A DNA stretch of 64,000 bases from the NCBI RefSeq assembly GCF_019693215.1, contig NZ_CP081183.1, forward strand, positions 437,226-501,225. Reading direction: 5' to 3'. Positions 7,617 through 17,125 of this stretch are shown piece after piece; within the stretch, counting starts at the first letter, position 1; every line of letters begins with the position of its first letter. The position numbers and the translations under genes were made by a program. The notes beneath the pieces are model-generated. The model worked only from the letters and a program-made list of their open reading frames with translations. It was not told the DNA's origin and did no database searches. This DNA is from Salinarchaeum sp. IM2453 (lineage in GTDB: Archaea; Halobacteriota; Halobacteria; Halobacteriales; Salinarchaeaceae).

Positions 7617-9557
7617 TTAGTTGTTGTCGTCGTCTTCGTCAACGTCTTCGAAGTCTGCATCAACATATTCTTCGTCATCATCACCAGCAACATCACCCAT
7701 ATCAGCACCTGCACCTGGGCCTGCTCCAGCACCCGGACCAGCGCCAGCACCAGCGGCACCAGCAGCGCCTGCACCAGCAGCACCTGCACCGGCACCGGCA
7801 GCTCCTTCAGCGGCACCTTGGTACATCTGCTTACCAATTTCCTGAAGTGCTTCAGTTAGGTCTTCAGTTGCAGATTCGATTTCTTCAAGCTCAGCATCTT
7901 CATCCTCGAGGACAGCTTCGACGTTTTCGATCTCAGCCTCAATATCTTCGATGAGATCAGCCTCGAGATCGTCTTCATTCTCATCAATCAGCGTCTCAGC
8001 ACGGCGAACAGCTGACTCTGCCTCGTTACGTGCTTCAATTCGTTCACGACGACGCTGATCTTCTTCAGCATGTTCTTCGGCTTCTTGTTTCATCTCTTCA
8101 ATTTCTTCATCGGAAAGGCCTGCACCGCCTTCGATCGTGATCGACTCTTCGGTTCCAGATCCTTTGTCTTCCGCGGAGACGTTGACAATACCGTTTTCGT
8201 CAAGTGCGAATGTAACTTCAATCTGCGGTGTTCCGGCTGGAGCCGGTGGAATACCCGTCAGCATGAACTCGCCGAGAAGCTCGTTCTCTTCAGCAATTTC
8301 TCGCTCGCCTTGGAAGACGCGAATCTGAACTGATGTCTGGTTGTCCTGCGCTGTTGTGAAGATCTTTGACTCTTCGGTTGGAATTGTCGTGTTACGCTCG
8401 ATGAGGCGCTCGAAGAGACCGCCCTGCACTTCCACACCAAGGGAGAGTGGCGTAACATCAAGAAGGACAATGTCGTCAACATCGCCAGCAAGAACACCAC
8501 CCTGAATTGCCGCACCAAGTGCGACTGCCTCGTCTGGGTTGACATTCTTCTGTGGTTCCTGGCCGGCGAGTTCTTCAACTTTTTCCTGAACCTGCGGCAT
8601 TCGGGTTGACCCACCAACGAGGATCACTTCATCAACGTCGCTGGTATCATAGCCGGCATCCGAAAGTGCCTGTTCCGTTGGGCCAACGGTCCGTTCAATC
8701 AAGTCCTCGGTAAGAGACTCAAAGGTCGCTCGAGTGAGTGATTCCTCAAGGTGGACTGGGCCATCATCAGTAGCCGTAATGAATGGGAGGTTAATCTCCG
8801 TCTCCTTACGGCTTGAAAGCTCAATCTTGGCCTCCTCAGCGGCATCTTTCAGTCGCTGGAGTGCCTGTCGATCATCACGGAGGTCAATACCGTGTTCGTC
8901 TTCAAAGTTATCGGCGAGATAGTCGATGACTGCCTCGTCCCAGTCGTCGCCACCAAGGTCATTATCACCGTTTGTCGCAACAACCTCATAGACACCGCCA
9001 CCGAGTTCAAGGACGGAAACGTCGAACGTTCCGCCACCAAGGTCATAAACAAGAACAGTCTGATCCTGTTCTTCATCCAGACCGTATGCCATTGAAGCAG
9101 CGGTAGGCTCGTTGACGATCCGTTCAACCTCAAAGCCAGCAATTTCGCCGGCATTTTGCGTTGCTTGCCGTTGCCGGTCGTTGAAGTACGCTGGAACAGT
9201 AATAACAGCTTTCTCAATCTCGTCGCCAAGATAGTCTTCAGCATCTCGCTTGATCTTCTGGAGGATCATCGCCGAGATCTCTTCTGGAGTATATTCACTA
9301 TCATCGATCTCAACGGTATAATCCTCCTCACCCATGTGTCGCTTGATCGACTGAATTGTCCGTTCTGGATTCTGAACGGCCTGATTCTTCGCTGGTTTTC
9401 CGATTAGCCGCTCGCCATCGTCGGAGAATGCAACAGCCGATGGAGTAGTGCGGTCACCCTCACTATTGACAATAATTTCTGGGTCACCACCTTCCATAAC
9501 CGCAAATGCGCTGTTCGTCGTTCCGAGATCGATGCCGAGAATCTTCTCACTTGCCAT
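7617..9557 (-). CDS. dnaK: Molecular chaperone DnaK (Hsp70)
   Basis: A 646-residue Hsp70 chaperone. The N-terminal ATPase domain has [13 protein letters not shown] at residues 7-19, [13 protein letters not shown] near 170 and [10 protein letters not shown] near 315; the substrate-binding domain begins after [17 protein letters not shown]. The last 80 residues include a flexible Gly/Ala/Pro repeat ([11 protein letters not shown]) and a very acidic end, as in other haloarchaeal DnaK. The clamp helix region is coiled and charged. It works with DnaJ and GrpE encoded next to it; archaeal DnaK systems are of bacterial origin. No heat-shock operator was recognised in the 118 bases before it. Confidence 0.98.
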   Translation of the reverse strand: MASEKILGIDLGTTNSAFAVMEGGDPEIIVNSEGDRTTPSAVAFSDDGERLIGKPAKNQAVQNPERTIQSIKRHMGEEDYTVEIDDSEYTPEEISAMILQKIKRDAEDYLGDEIEKAVITVPAYFNDRQRQATQNAGEIAGFEVERIVNEPTAASMAYGLDEEQDQTVLVYDLGGGTFDVSVLELGGGVYEVVATNGDNDLGGDDWDEAVIDYLADNFEDEHGIDLRDDRQALQRLKDAAEEAKIELSSRKETEINLPFITATDDGPVHLEESLTRATFESLTEDLIERTVGPTEQALSDAGYDTSDVDEVILVGGSTRMPQVQEKVEELAGQEPQKNVNPDEAVALGAAIQGGVLAGDVDDIVLLDVTPLSLGVEVQGGLFERLIERNTTIPTEESKIFTTAQDNQTSVQIRVFQGEREIAEENELLGEFMLTGIPPAPAGTPQIEVTFALDENGIVNVSAEDKGSGTEESITIEGGAGLSDEEIEEMKQEAEEHAEEDQRRRERIEARNEAESAVRRAETLIDENEDDLEADLIEDIEAEIENVEAVLEDEDAELEEIESATEDLTEALQEIGKQMYQGAAEGAAGAGAGAAGAGAAGAAGAGAGPGAGAGPGAGADMGDVAGDDDEEYVDADFEDVDEDDDNN

Positions 9558-9675
9558 CTTAACAATACGTTAGTCATTCTTCCGTAAAAACGCTCCTATC
9601 CAATGGTATCAAGAGAATATCCCACATGAATTGATGGCAGTACGGGAGGCAAAAACAGGTTGTTGACGCGCGGTG

Positions 9676-10329
9676 TTATTCGCCGCTTTCGTCGCTTGAA
9701 TCATCGGGTTCGCCAGTACTGACAGTAACCTGTGCAGGTCGAATAATATCATCTTCGCTGAGTTGGTAGCCGGGTTGGTACACGTCAACGACAGTTCCGG
9801 CTGGCTGATCAGCATCAACACGCATCATGACCTCATGGCGGTGAGGATCAGTGTCCTCGCCAGCATCCGGATTAATCTCAGTGACATCCTCAGCATCAAG
9901 CACGCGATCAAATGACTGAAGTGTCATACGGATACCTTCACGAATATCATCGATATCGTCATGATCGGCTTCAATAGCCCGTTCTAGGTCGTCACGAACC
10001 GACAGGAATCGGTCAATAAGCTCTTTGGTAACCCGTGTTTGAATCCGCTCTTGTTCGCGCTGTTGACGCTTCTTGTAGTTCTGGAAGTCTGCCTGTTTAC
10101 GTTTGAGCTTTGATTGGAGCTCGTCAACCTCCTCTTCAAGCGACACAATTTCTTCGGCTTGGTCTTCGACGGTATCCTGGAGATTCTGAATCTGTGCATC
10201 TTGCTTATCAGTATATGTCCGAAGGTCAGCTGCTAACTCGTCATCATGTTCTTCGACTGCATCAGCAAGAATGTCAATATCAATTGTTGGCTCAGAGTCT
10301 AAATCAACCACTTCCTGATCGTCGCTCAT
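9676..10329 (-). CDS. grpE: Nucleotide exchange factor GrpE
   Basis: GrpE releases ADP from DnaK. The long N-terminal coiled coil (residues about 40-100, with repeated Glu/Gln/Lys heptads such as SLEEEVDELQSKLKRKQADFQNYKKR) leads to the four-helix region and the C-terminal beta domain, which shows the family signature VMMRVDADQPAGTVVDVYQPGY. The ATG at 10329 (MSDDQEVVDLDSEPTID) is preferred; an upstream in-frame ATG would add 21 non-acidic residues unlike the rest. First gene of the chaperone group; 216 aa with an acidic tail. Confidence 0.95.
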   Translation of the reverse strand: MSDDQEVVDLDSEPTIDIDILADAVEEHDDELAADLRTYTDKQDAQIQNLQDTVEDQAEEIVSLEEEVDELQSKLKRKQADFQNYKKRQQREQERIQTRVTKELIDRFLSVRDDLERAIEADHDDIDDIREGIRMTLQSFDRVLDAEDVTEINPDAGEDTDPHRHEVMMRVDADQPAGTVVDVYQPGYQLSEDDIIRPAQVTVSTGEPDDSSDESGE

Positions 10330-10496
10330 GTTATCGTCAGTATGCTTTCTGCGCCTAAAAGAATTCAGAAATACAGACACAGAACAGGACAATTAGCTTG
10401 GTGATATCGGTCTGTTCGAGCTGTGGGAGACTCACATCCGGATAACATTGATACAAGACTGTGGGACAATAATTTGCATATTTCAACAAATGGTCA

Positions 10497-11255
10497 TTGA
10501 TTGGTGATGCAGTTAATGCAATTCAAGATCAACTATTCGGAGCAAGTGGAGATGATCCATTCGATGAGTTCGATGTCAACTATGCAACAACAGATCTGAT
10601 TGTCGGTGAAGGGGAAGTTGAGATCGAAGCAGCAGGTGACTTTGATGGGATGGAAGACCTAGAACGGGAGTTCATCGGTACAGACACGCCAATGACTAGC
10701 GTGTTTCTACAGATGGGAAGTGATGTACAGATGTACATGCACCTAGATGGAGAGCCAGGTGCAATGGCGGAGGATTATGCCGGATGGTATGACGCTGACC
10801 AGACTGAAACATACGATCTTGAAGATCTTGAAGAGCAGTCACAGATGGATGAAGGAACCGTAGAGACGATGTTGTCGGACTTTACGATTGCAGATGCAGA
10901 ATTTGAAGATGACGAAGTTACTGTCGAAGATGAAATTGAGGCAACAGCTACAATTGAAAACGCACAATCGTATGACGGCACGAAGGATGTTGAACTGATA
11001 CTCGGAGATGAAACGGTTGCAAGCGAAGAACTGTCAGTTGACGCAGACGGTGAAGAAACTGTAACGTTAACTGCAGATGCTCCGGATGAAGCCGATGAAT
11101 ATACGTACACGGTCCAAACACCAGATGACAGCGTTGATCTGACCTTGACAGCTGATGATGACGATGGAATTCCTGGCTTCACACTTGGTGCCGCTGCAAT
11201 TGCAACGCTGCTCGGAATCCTATTGCTCCGTCGTCGAGCAAAGGAAAATCGGTAG
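10497..11255 (+). CDS. PGF-CTERM surface protein lacking a recognisable signal peptide
   Basis: About 250 residues, very acidic. Residues about 125-220 form a CARDB-like beta-sandwich (DFTIADAEFEDDEVTVEDE, then a strand pattern ending in VDLTLTADDDDG) similar to the repeats in the surface proteins at 36019 and 41555. The C-terminus GIPGFTLGAAAIATLL then RRRAKENR is a PGF-CTERM sorting tail, which in haloarchaea is removed by archaeosortase A as the protein is lipid-anchored outside the cell. But no signal peptide precedes the first domain: the frame is closed by a TAA at 10470-10472 and the first usable start is TTG at 10497. It is therefore probably a 5'-truncated gene, or its true start lies in another frame. 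Confidence 0.6.
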   Translation: MIGDAVNAIQDQLFGASGDDPFDEFDVNYATTDLIVGEGEVEIEAAGDFDGMEDLEREFIGTDTPMTSVFLQMGSDVQMYMHLDGEPGAMAEDYAGWYDADQTETYDLEDLEEQSQMDEGTVETMLSDFTIADAEFEDDEVTVEDEIEATATIENAQSYDGTKDVELILGDETVASEELSVDADGEETVTLTADAPDEADEYTYTVQTPDDSVDLTLTADDDDGIPGFTLGAAAIATLLGILLLRRRAKENR

Positions 11256-11266
11256 TAAGGGAAAGA

Positions 11267-13171
11267 TCAGTCGTTCCCAAACGCTTCTTCGAACGTGGCC
11301 GGTAATTCGGCCAGTTCAATCCCCCAAGCGACAGGAAGCCACGTGAGGACAATAGCTAACACGAGGATGATCCCGAGGATATTGAGTCCAATTCCAACTT
11401 TTGCCATTTGTGGAATAGTAATATAACCACTACCGAAGACAATCGCATTTGGAGGCGTAGCAACCGGGAGCATAAACGCGAATGAGGCAGCAGTTGCAGC
11501 GCCAATCATCAATCCGTACGGGTGAACGCTAATTCCGATTGCGACGCCAGCAAGGATTGGCATCAGCATGGCTGTTGTTGCAGTATTCGACGTGACTTCG
11601 GTCAGGAAGACAGTCATCGTAACGACAACCAAGATAATGATAAGCATTCCAGTGCCTTCAAGCACTGAGAGCTGGTCGCCAATCCAGACTGCAAGACCGG
11701 TCTCACCGAACGCGTTCGCGATGGCAAGACCACCGCCGAACAGGAGGATAACACCCCATGGAATCTTTACAGCATGTGTCCAGTTTAATAGGAACGTATG
11801 GCCGCCATCACTGGTTTTGGTTGGAATGGTGAACAACACCATCGCACCACCGATTGCAACAATTGTGTCTGCATCATCAGGGATTGGGATTGCATCAAAG
11901 TCGATGCCGAGAAGCACAAAGCTTGCTTCATCGATTAGACTGACACCGATCCAAGAAACTGCCATCCCGGCAAACACAATAAGCACCATCAGTTCCTGTC
12001 TGGACATGTCTCCGAGTTCTTTGAGTTGTCGGTCAATCGTATCAATTCCGACAGGGAGGGATTCAAACTGTGGCTTCATAGCAAGTCGGGAAACATATAC
12101 ATACACCATTACAATGCCAACTGCAGCAATTGGGACCCCATAGAGCATCCATTCATAGAAAGAGATTGTTTCACCAAAGAGTTCGCCTGCTTGACCAGCG
12201 AAGATAATATTTGGTGGGGTGCCGATTAGTGTTGCAACACCGCCAACGGACGCGCCATATGCAATACAGAGCATAAGCGCGACACCAAAGCGGAACTCAC
12301 CCGTTCCTGTTGGAATCGACATATCAGTTTGTTTGACCAGATCAGCGGTTTGATAAATAACTGCGAGTGCGATTGGAACCATCATCATTACCGTCGCCGT
12401 ATTTGAGATCCACATTGAGAGGAATGCTGTTGCGAGCATGAAACCCAGAATAAGTCGTGAAGGAGTGGTTCCAACAGCCTTGATGATTCGTAGGGCAATA
12501 CGGCGGTGTAACCCCCAGCGTTGCATTGCCATTGCCAAGAAGAACCCACCCATAAAGAGGAAGATCAGTGGATGAGCATACGAGGGCGTCGTTTCAGCAA
12601 CAGGTAACGCCCCTGTTACTGGGAACAGAACGATCGGAAGAATACTCGTTGCTGGGATCGGGATCGCTTCAGACATCCACCATGCTGCAACCCACGCAGT
12701 GATGGCCGCCGTTGTCTGTGCTTCATATGCCAGGCCCTCGGGAGACGGGAACAGAAAAATCAACAGGAACAACGCTGGTCCGAGCACAAATCCAACTTTC
12801 TGTCGCGTATCATATTCGCCACCAACATCAAATGATGAGGTCTCATCGTCCTGTACTTCTGCCCGTTTCTCGTCCTCATCGTCATCACCACTGGAAGAAC
12901 CACCAGACCCATCGGGGGAGCCGCCAGGGGATCCAGCCGAATTGTTGTCCATATTCGATGCAATCTCCGCTGGGTCTTTATCACGACCACCGTCAGCAAA
13001 GACCCGCTCAGCGACTTTGCGCTCCTCTTTTGAGACAATCGACAGATCATCGAGGATCGCCGGCGCATCAAATCGAAGGTACGCCTTCGTTTGGGCATGT
13101 AAGTACCATAGATACGCCCAAAACGCGGAGATATGTTCTTTCAGCGTCGTATAGTAGGTACGTGGATGCAT
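11267..13171 (-). CDS. DASS/SLC13 family anion (dicarboxylate or sulfate) symporter
   Basis: A 634-residue inner-membrane transporter of the divalent anion:sodium symporter family. Residues about 165-630 carry 11-12 hydrophobic segments and the two Ser-Asn-Thr motifs that bind substrate and sodium: ISNTATVMMMVPIALAV in the first half and TSNTATTAMLMPILAG in the second, followed by the SLC13 signature LPVATPPNAIVFGSGYITIPQM. The first 150 residues are unusual: a hydrophilic region with a Gly/Ser/Asp-rich linker (GGSPDGSGGSSSGDDDED) joins a short aromatic N-terminal helix to the transporter. Substrate is not determined. A paralogue without this extension lies at 23903-25445. Confidence 0.88.
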   Translation of the reverse strand: MHPRTYYTTLKEHISAFWAYLWYLHAQTKAYLRFDAPAILDDLSIVSKEERKVAERVFADGGRDKDPAEIASNMDNNSAGSPGGSPDGSGGSSSGDDDEDEKRAEVQDDETSSFDVGGEYDTRQKVGFVLGPALFLLIFLFPSPEGLAYEAQTTAAITAWVAAWWMSEAIPIPATSILPIVLFPVTGALPVAETTPSYAHPLIFLFMGGFFLAMAMQRWGLHRRIALRIIKAVGTTPSRLILGFMLATAFLSMWISNTATVMMMVPIALAVIYQTADLVKQTDMSIPTGTGEFRFGVALMLCIAYGASVGGVATLIGTPPNIIFAGQAGELFGETISFYEWMLYGVPIAAVGIVMVYVYVSRLAMKPQFESLPVGIDTIDRQLKELGDMSRQELMVLIVFAGMAVSWIGVSLIDEASFVLLGIDFDAIPIPDDADTIVAIGGAMVLFTIPTKTSDGGHTFLLNWTHAVKIPWGVILLFGGGLAIANAFGETGLAVWIGDQLSVLEGTGMLIIILVVVTMTVFLTEVTSNTATTAMLMPILAGVAIGISVHPYGLMIGAATAASFAFMLPVATPPNAIVFGSGYITIPQMAKVGIGLNILGIILVLAIVLTWLPVAWGIELAELPATFEEAFGND

Positions 13172-13274
13172 CTGCTAATACTGACGGAAGAAAAACTTAT
13201 AAATTCATCCGAAGTTCTTTTGTCAGCGAAATATAGCATAAGAAATATATTCCAAATATTCGGAGACGATAATG

Positions 13275-13715
13275 TTATTCTTCAGAGATTACCATCACAG
13301 GATAAGTACTATCCAGCAATACAGCTTGGGCCACGTTGCCAAAGATTACCTTCCCGATTGGAGACTGTCGGCGAGCACCCATGAAGATGCTATCACAGTC
13401 AATTTCCTCAGCAACGCTGAGAATTTCTTCTGCAGGGTCACCGGATCTGCCTTCAACAGAAGAGGAGATTCCAGCGTCGGCGAGTTTTTTATGTGCATGT
13501 TCGACTGCTGATGGAAGCGGTGGATCATCTAACTCTTCTTCAATTTCATCGGAATAGCCGCCTGCAATCCAGATGGTGTCAGGGACTTCTGACTCAAAGA
13601 CGTGTAAGAGTGTGACCTCGATGTCATCAGGATCAACTGGAAGATCGAGGATAGCATCAACCTGCAGCGACGCTCGGCTCTCATTGGTATCAATCGGAAC
13701 CAAAATATTGTACAT
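13275..13715 (-). CDS. Universal stress protein (UspA family)
   Basis: A 146-residue single-domain Usp protein, soluble and probably nucleotide-binding. The start at 13715 gives the typical opening MYNILVPIDTNESR; an upstream ATG would add 26 residues without resemblance to the family. The ATP-binding signature appears near the end as FMGARRQSPIGKVIFGNVAQAVL (GxxxxSPxGKxxFGNVAQ, close to the canonical G-2x-G-9x-G-S/T), followed by the closing strand YPVMVISEE. Haloarchaeal Usp genes are often next to transporters, as here beside the DASS symporter, and are thought to sense nucleotide state. Confidence 0.88.
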   Translation of the reverse strand: MYNILVPIDTNESRASLQVDAILDLPVDPDDIEVTLLHVFESEVPDTIWIAGGYSDEIEEELDDPPLPSAVEHAHKKLADAGISSSVEGRSGDPAEEILSVAEEIDCDSIFMGARRQSPIGKVIFGNVAQAVLLDSTYPVMVISEE

Positions 13716-13883
13716 ACAGTTCGTAATCAGAGGAAACGAATAACAGTTGCTAACGGCCTCAATATGTGTAATATTTGTGGTACTGCAACACATGGATATC
13801 TACCGGCAGACAGAAGTTTTATCGAAACGGATAGGAACTATCCGGATGTACGCTATCAAACGTAGCGGGAACTGGAGATAAGC

Positions 13884-14345
13884 ATGACATTACTTGTTCC
13901 ATTTGACGGTACTGAACTTGCAGAAGCAGCATTGCAGCGGGCAGATGAGTTTTCCGACCTACTTGGGGAGGAAGTGATCGTTCTGTCGGTGGTGCCAAAA
14001 GATGCACAATATGCCCGTGGCCATGGCTGGCTTGATGTTAACGAAGAGTTTGATACGGATCTCGTCTGTACACGACTCGAAGAACAAGCCAAGGCCATTG
14101 CAACAGATATCACATTCCGTTGTGAGCATCCAGCGGATCGGGACGAACGAGCATCAATGACAACCAACGTAATTCGGACCATTCGTGATGTTGCCAGCGA
14201 TATTGACCCATCGATTTTATTCATCGGTAGTGAAAACGCTGGACAGGTTGCAACCCCAATCACAAGCGTTGGATCGCCTGTTTCAGAAGATCCACGCTAC
14301 GATGTGCATATTGTTCGGCATCCGGTTGCAGAAGACGAAGAATAG
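13884..14345 (+). CDS. Universal stress protein (UspA-like), divergent
   Basis: A 153-residue Usp-fold protein starting MTLLVPFDGTELAEAALQRA. The first strand and helix match the family, and residues 100-150 give the last two strands (DPSILFIGSENAG, YDVHIVRHP). The canonical glycine-rich ATP-binding loop is replaced by GSENAGQVATPITSVGSPVS, so ATP binding is doubtful. It is transcribed divergently from the Usp gene at 13275-13715, with 168 bases between them. Confidence 0.8.
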   Translation: MTLLVPFDGTELAEAALQRADEFSDLLGEEVIVLSVVPKDAQYARGHGWLDVNEEFDTDLVCTRLEEQAKAIATDITFRCEHPADRDERASMTTNVIRTIRDVASDIDPSILFIGSENAGQVATPITSVGSPVSEDPRYDVHIVRHPVAEDEE

Positions 14346-14376
14346 CAATTGCAATAGTCAACCGGTTTGGCGTTTG

Positions 14377-14898
14377 TTATTTTAGCTTACTCAGATCGAA
14401 ATCACGGCGACGGCCCTTTGAGATCATCGACTGTAGTTCACCATGAACATATAAGCCAACGCCCAATAGGACACGCTCATCATCAATTTCAATGGCTGCA
14501 ATAAGATATCCCCAGTCACCATCCCAGTCCAAGTTCTGATCATAGCCGGAAATAAACGCTGCAGCCTCGCCTGCAGAAAGTGTGATAACATTCTTGGATG
14601 CTAGATGACCGAATCGCTGTACTGCATCTGTCGTTGGCTTCCAATACTCAGAACGGGTCCGAAGGAACGTCATTCCGAGGCCTTCAATTGCGATTGGATC
14701 TGGCGCGTCACCGCGTGTAATCCAGATCTTACCACGACCACGCTCCCAGAACGAGAAGTCAGCGAATACGGATTGATCAATGTCAAATCGATCTTCCCAC
14801 CACTCCAGTACTTCTTCACGAGTAGGACGGTCTGGATCAGTACGGTCAGCATCTGTCGCTGGAAGTCGATCAAAGCGTTGTCCGTCGTGCTCAGTCAT
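14377..14898 (-). CDS. PUA-like RNA-binding protein, partner of the m5C methyltransferase
   Basis: A 173-residue conserved haloarchaeal protein. Its C-terminal 70 residues (GDWGYLIAAIEIDDERVLLGVGLYVHGELQSMISKGRRRDF) resemble the small C-terminal RNA-binding domain found fused to Nop2/RsmF-type m5C methyltransferases, here encoded as a separate gene. The middle part (EEVLEWWEDRFDIDQSVF then FWERGRGKIWITR) resembles the N-terminal segment of the same class. Its start ATG overlaps the stop of the methyltransferase gene (ATGA, 14895-14898), so the two are translated together. I infer that it helps the methyltransferase bind its RNA; the exact domain assignment is tentative. Confidence 0.65.
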   Translation of the reverse strand: MTEHDGQRFDRLPATDADRTDPDRPTREEVLEWWEDRFDIDQSVFADFSFWERGRGKIWITRGDAPDPIAIEGLGMTFLRTRSEYWKPTTDAVQRFGHLASKNVITLSAGEAAAFISGYDQNLDWDGDWGYLIAAIEIDDERVLLGVGLYVHGELQSMISKGRRRDFDLSKLK

Positions 14899-15803
14899 GC
14901 TGTCACCTCCAGTGTGGCACAGAAAAAGCCACCAGTATCATTATGATGTGGGTAAATCCGGGCGGCCTGTTGGACAGCCGGATCATACTCTTGATCTTCC
15001 CATTCTGTAATCCCGTGTGTATGGTTAATTGGAAGTTCTTGCTCGACAATCCGACATGGCTCGTTGGCAAGAACATGATCAAGAACAGCTTCGTTTTCCT
15101 CTGGAGCGAAGGTACATGTTGAGTAAACAACGCGACCACCGGGACGGGTTGCCTGTACAGCACGGCGTAACACGCCTTTTTGCACACCAGCAATTCCGGT
15201 TACCTGATCAAGACTCCAATCATCAATCGCGTCAGGGTTCTTCCGAATAGTTCCCTCACATGAGCAAGGGACATCGACAAGAGCACTATCAAACTGCTCA
15301 AAGTCAAACGGCTTTAACGAGAAGTTCCGTGCATCAGAGTGTGTTACAGCGAGATTGGTAACACCAAGTCGCTCGGAATTAAAACGAAGTGCCGAGAGTC
15401 GACCAAGATTGTTATCATTAGCAACGACTCGGCCACGGTCGTCCATCAGTGCTGCCAGTTGTGTTGTCTTGCTTCCTGGAGCAGCACAGCTGTCAAAGAC
15501 AACCGTTTCCGGGTCAGGATCAAGAACCTGTGCTGGAATTGCTGAGACTTCTTCTTGTCCGTGTGTCCAGCCAAGAAAAGATGGGAGGACTGATCCAGCA
15601 CTAACGTCGGAAAGTCGGAACAGTCTGTTGTTCCAAGCAACCTGTTCGTATGTAATCTCCTGTTGATCCAAGACAGTTTGTACCTGCTGTGGTGTCGCTT
15701 TGATTGTGTTTGTTCTGATTACAGCAGGAAGTGGCCGGTTGCAGGCCTCCATAAACGCATCAAAGTCGTCGATAATCGATCGATACCGTTCGAGTGCCTC
15801 CAT
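14895..15803 (-). CDS. tRNA/rRNA cytosine-C5 methyltransferase (NOL1/NOP2/Sun family)
   Basis: A 302-residue SAM-dependent RNA m5C methyltransferase. The SAM-binding motif I is DSCAAPGSKTTQLAALM near residue 117, motif II VANDNNLGRL, and the two active-site cysteines are in motif IV (DVPCSCEGTIRKNP, near 178) and motif VI (YSTCTFAPEENEAV, near 230). The C-terminus ends right after the Rossmann fold (TGGFFCATLEV). The extra C-terminal domain of Nop2-type enzymes is missing but appears as the overlapping downstream gene. Target, rRNA or tRNA, is unknown. The ATG at 15803 follows a 100-base gap upstream of which tRNA-Gly is divergently encoded. Confidence 0.92.
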   Translation of the reverse strand: MEALERYRSIIDDFDAFMEACNRPLPAVIRTNTIKATPQQVQTVLDQQEITYEQVAWNNRLFRLSDVSAGSVLPSFLGWTHGQEEVSAIPAQVLDPDPETVVFDSCAAPGSKTTQLAALMDDRGRVVANDNNLGRLSALRFNSERLGVTNLAVTHSDARNFSLKPFDFEQFDSALVDVPCSCEGTIRKNPDAIDDWSLDQVTGIAGVQKGVLRRAVQATRPGGRVVYSTCTFAPEENEAVLDHVLANEPCRIVEQELPINHTHGITEWEDQEYDPAVQQAARIYPHHNDTGGFFCATLEVTA

Positions 15804-15867
15804 TGCCCAGAGTTAGCGGACCGGACCGTTTGTTGGTTTCGGCTTGTCGGAAGTTCGATTCGCAACG

Positions 15868-15874
15868 CTTATAC
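15868..15874 (+). promoter_or_regulatory. TATA-like box of tRNA-Gly
   Basis: The heptamer CTTATAC lies 30-36 bases before the first base of the tRNA and is preceded by a purine-containing BRE-like stretch. The position fits a transcript that begins a few bases before the mature 5' end. Confidence 0.5.
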
Positions 15875-15903
15875 AACTATCAACTGGTATATATCGATGA
15901 AGG

Positions 15904-15974
15904 GCGCGGGTAGTGTAGTGGTATCACGTGACCCTGCCACGGTCGCAACCCGGGTTCAAATCCCGGCCCGCGCA
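15904..15974 (+). tRNA. tRNA-Gly (anticodon GCC)
   Basis: A complete 71-base cloverleaf. Acceptor arms GCGCGGG (15904-15910) and CCCGCGC (15967-15973) pair over seven bases with discriminator A at 15974. The anticodon arm TGACC-CTGCCAC-GGTCG gives anticodon GCC, which reads GGC and GGT. The T arm is CCGGG-TTCAAAT-CCCGG. The D arm contains TAGTGGTAT. There is no intron, and CCA is not encoded. A T-rich stretch follows directly (CTTATTTTCC). Confidence 0.97.
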
Positions 15975-16014
15975 CTTATTTTCCTATATATTCACCGACT
16001 CTGAGCGATAGCTA

Positions 16015-16446
16015 CTATTCAATGAACTCATCATATGATTGAACCTGAAAACGAGGATGAAGACCATACCAGAGCAACACTCCAGTTGCTCCAAGAGTAT
16101 TTGTGATCACATCCTCAATTAGGAAGTCAGTTCGATGAGGAACAAACATCTGGCCAGCTTCGAGGCCGGCACCGTATACTGAGGCCACAACAACCACGCT
16201 GATTGCTTTGTGCCAGCGTGGAATCTCCCACGGCTCAATTGCATATGCTACTGTGCAGGCAAGGACAAAATACGCGACAAAATGTCGCCAAGAGCTTAGC
16301 GGAATGATACCCGGATGAGTCTCATCAACAACGGTCTCAGGGACAGTAACAAGTGATGCATAGAAGATGAGTCCAGCAACGACAAAGACAGCAGCCCAGC
16401 GAATGGAAGCAGGCAACAATGGAATAGGCAACGTGATGCGAGACAT
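16015..16446 (-). CDS. VanZ-like membrane protein
   Basis: A 143-residue protein with four hydrophobic segments (about residues 13-33, 48-68, 78-95 and 112-130). It carries the VanZ family hallmarks: WRHFVAYFVLA in the second segment and EAGQMFVPHRTDFLIEDVITNTLGA before the last one, with the conserved Glu, Gln, Arg, Asp and Asn. The function of VanZ-like proteins in archaea is unknown; in bacteria some relate to envelope antibiotics resistance. A close relative, sharing the same motif order, is at the right edge of the window (63541 onward). Confidence 0.82.
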   Translation of the reverse strand: MSRITLPIPLLPASIRWAAVFVVAGLIFYASLVTVPETVVDETHPGIIPLSSWRHFVAYFVLACTVAYAIEPWEIPRWHKAISVVVVASVYGAGLEAGQMFVPHRTDFLIEDVITNTLGATGVLLWYGLHPRFQVQSYDEFIE

Positions 16447-16547
16447 GTCTGTGAATTCCTATAAGAGTAAAAAAGAGAAACAACGCCCGTATGTGTTACC
16501 ATCGAAAGGGATGAGAACACGAGACCAACAGAGAAACGGCCTGTTCG

Positions 16548-16973
16548 TTATTCGACGGCCGGATCGTCAACGAGTTCAGCAAACGCGACATTTTCACGGA
16601 CTTCTTCAACTTTAACAGTGACTTCATCACCTGGGCGAGCACCAGGAACGATGAGGACGTACCCTCGCTCGACTTTGGCGATACCATCCCCTTTGTCACC
16701 AAGCGATTCGATTGTAACGGTCCGGGTTTCGCCTTCCTCTACTGGTGGCGTCTGGTGTTGTTCCTCGCCTTCAGGAGCGGATGTTGCGTACTCAGGTGTC
16801 GATGCATCAGTCGTCGTGCGTGAAAGTAAGGCTACTTTGTACGTTTCAGCAGGTTCGACGGTCTCGTGTTCAATTTCGCTTTTTGGGATTTCAATGACAT
16901 ATCTATCATCTTCATCATGTTCCTCGACAGAGGCAGTAAATAAACTACGCAATGAATCCGGTATATCAACCAT
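16548..16973 (-). CDS. TRAM domain protein
   Basis: About 141 residues. The C-terminal 65 residues form a TRAM domain, a small beta-barrel that binds RNA: TRTVTIESLGDKGDGIAKV, GYVLIVPGARPGDEVTVKV, ENVAFAELVD. The N-terminal half begins MVDIPDSLRSLFTASVEEH, the usual opening of this haloarchaeal protein, and I prefer this start at 16973 over an upstream one that adds eight residues. A linker rich in Thr, Pro and Glu separates the two halves. Small TRAM proteins in methanogens act as RNA chaperones (TRAM0076 type); a similar role here is an inference. Confidence 0.85.
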   Translation of the reverse strand: MVDIPDSLRSLFTASVEEHDEDDRYVIEIPKSEIEHETVEPAETYKVALLSRTTTDASTPEYATSAPEGEEQHQTPPVEEGETRTVTIESLGDKGDGIAKVERGYVLIVPGARPGDEVTVKVEEVRENVAFAELVDDPAVE

Positions 16974-17125
16974 ATACACAATGTTGTGCTCAACCAATGT
17001 AACTTATTCCCTTGGCGCATACCAGAACTGAGGCGTGAAAAATGGTACAGACAGGTTACCGCGAAAAGCTGTATGAACGTGAATTTCAAGGCCACAGAAC
17101 TGGTGTAAGTAACTAGAGAATATCT

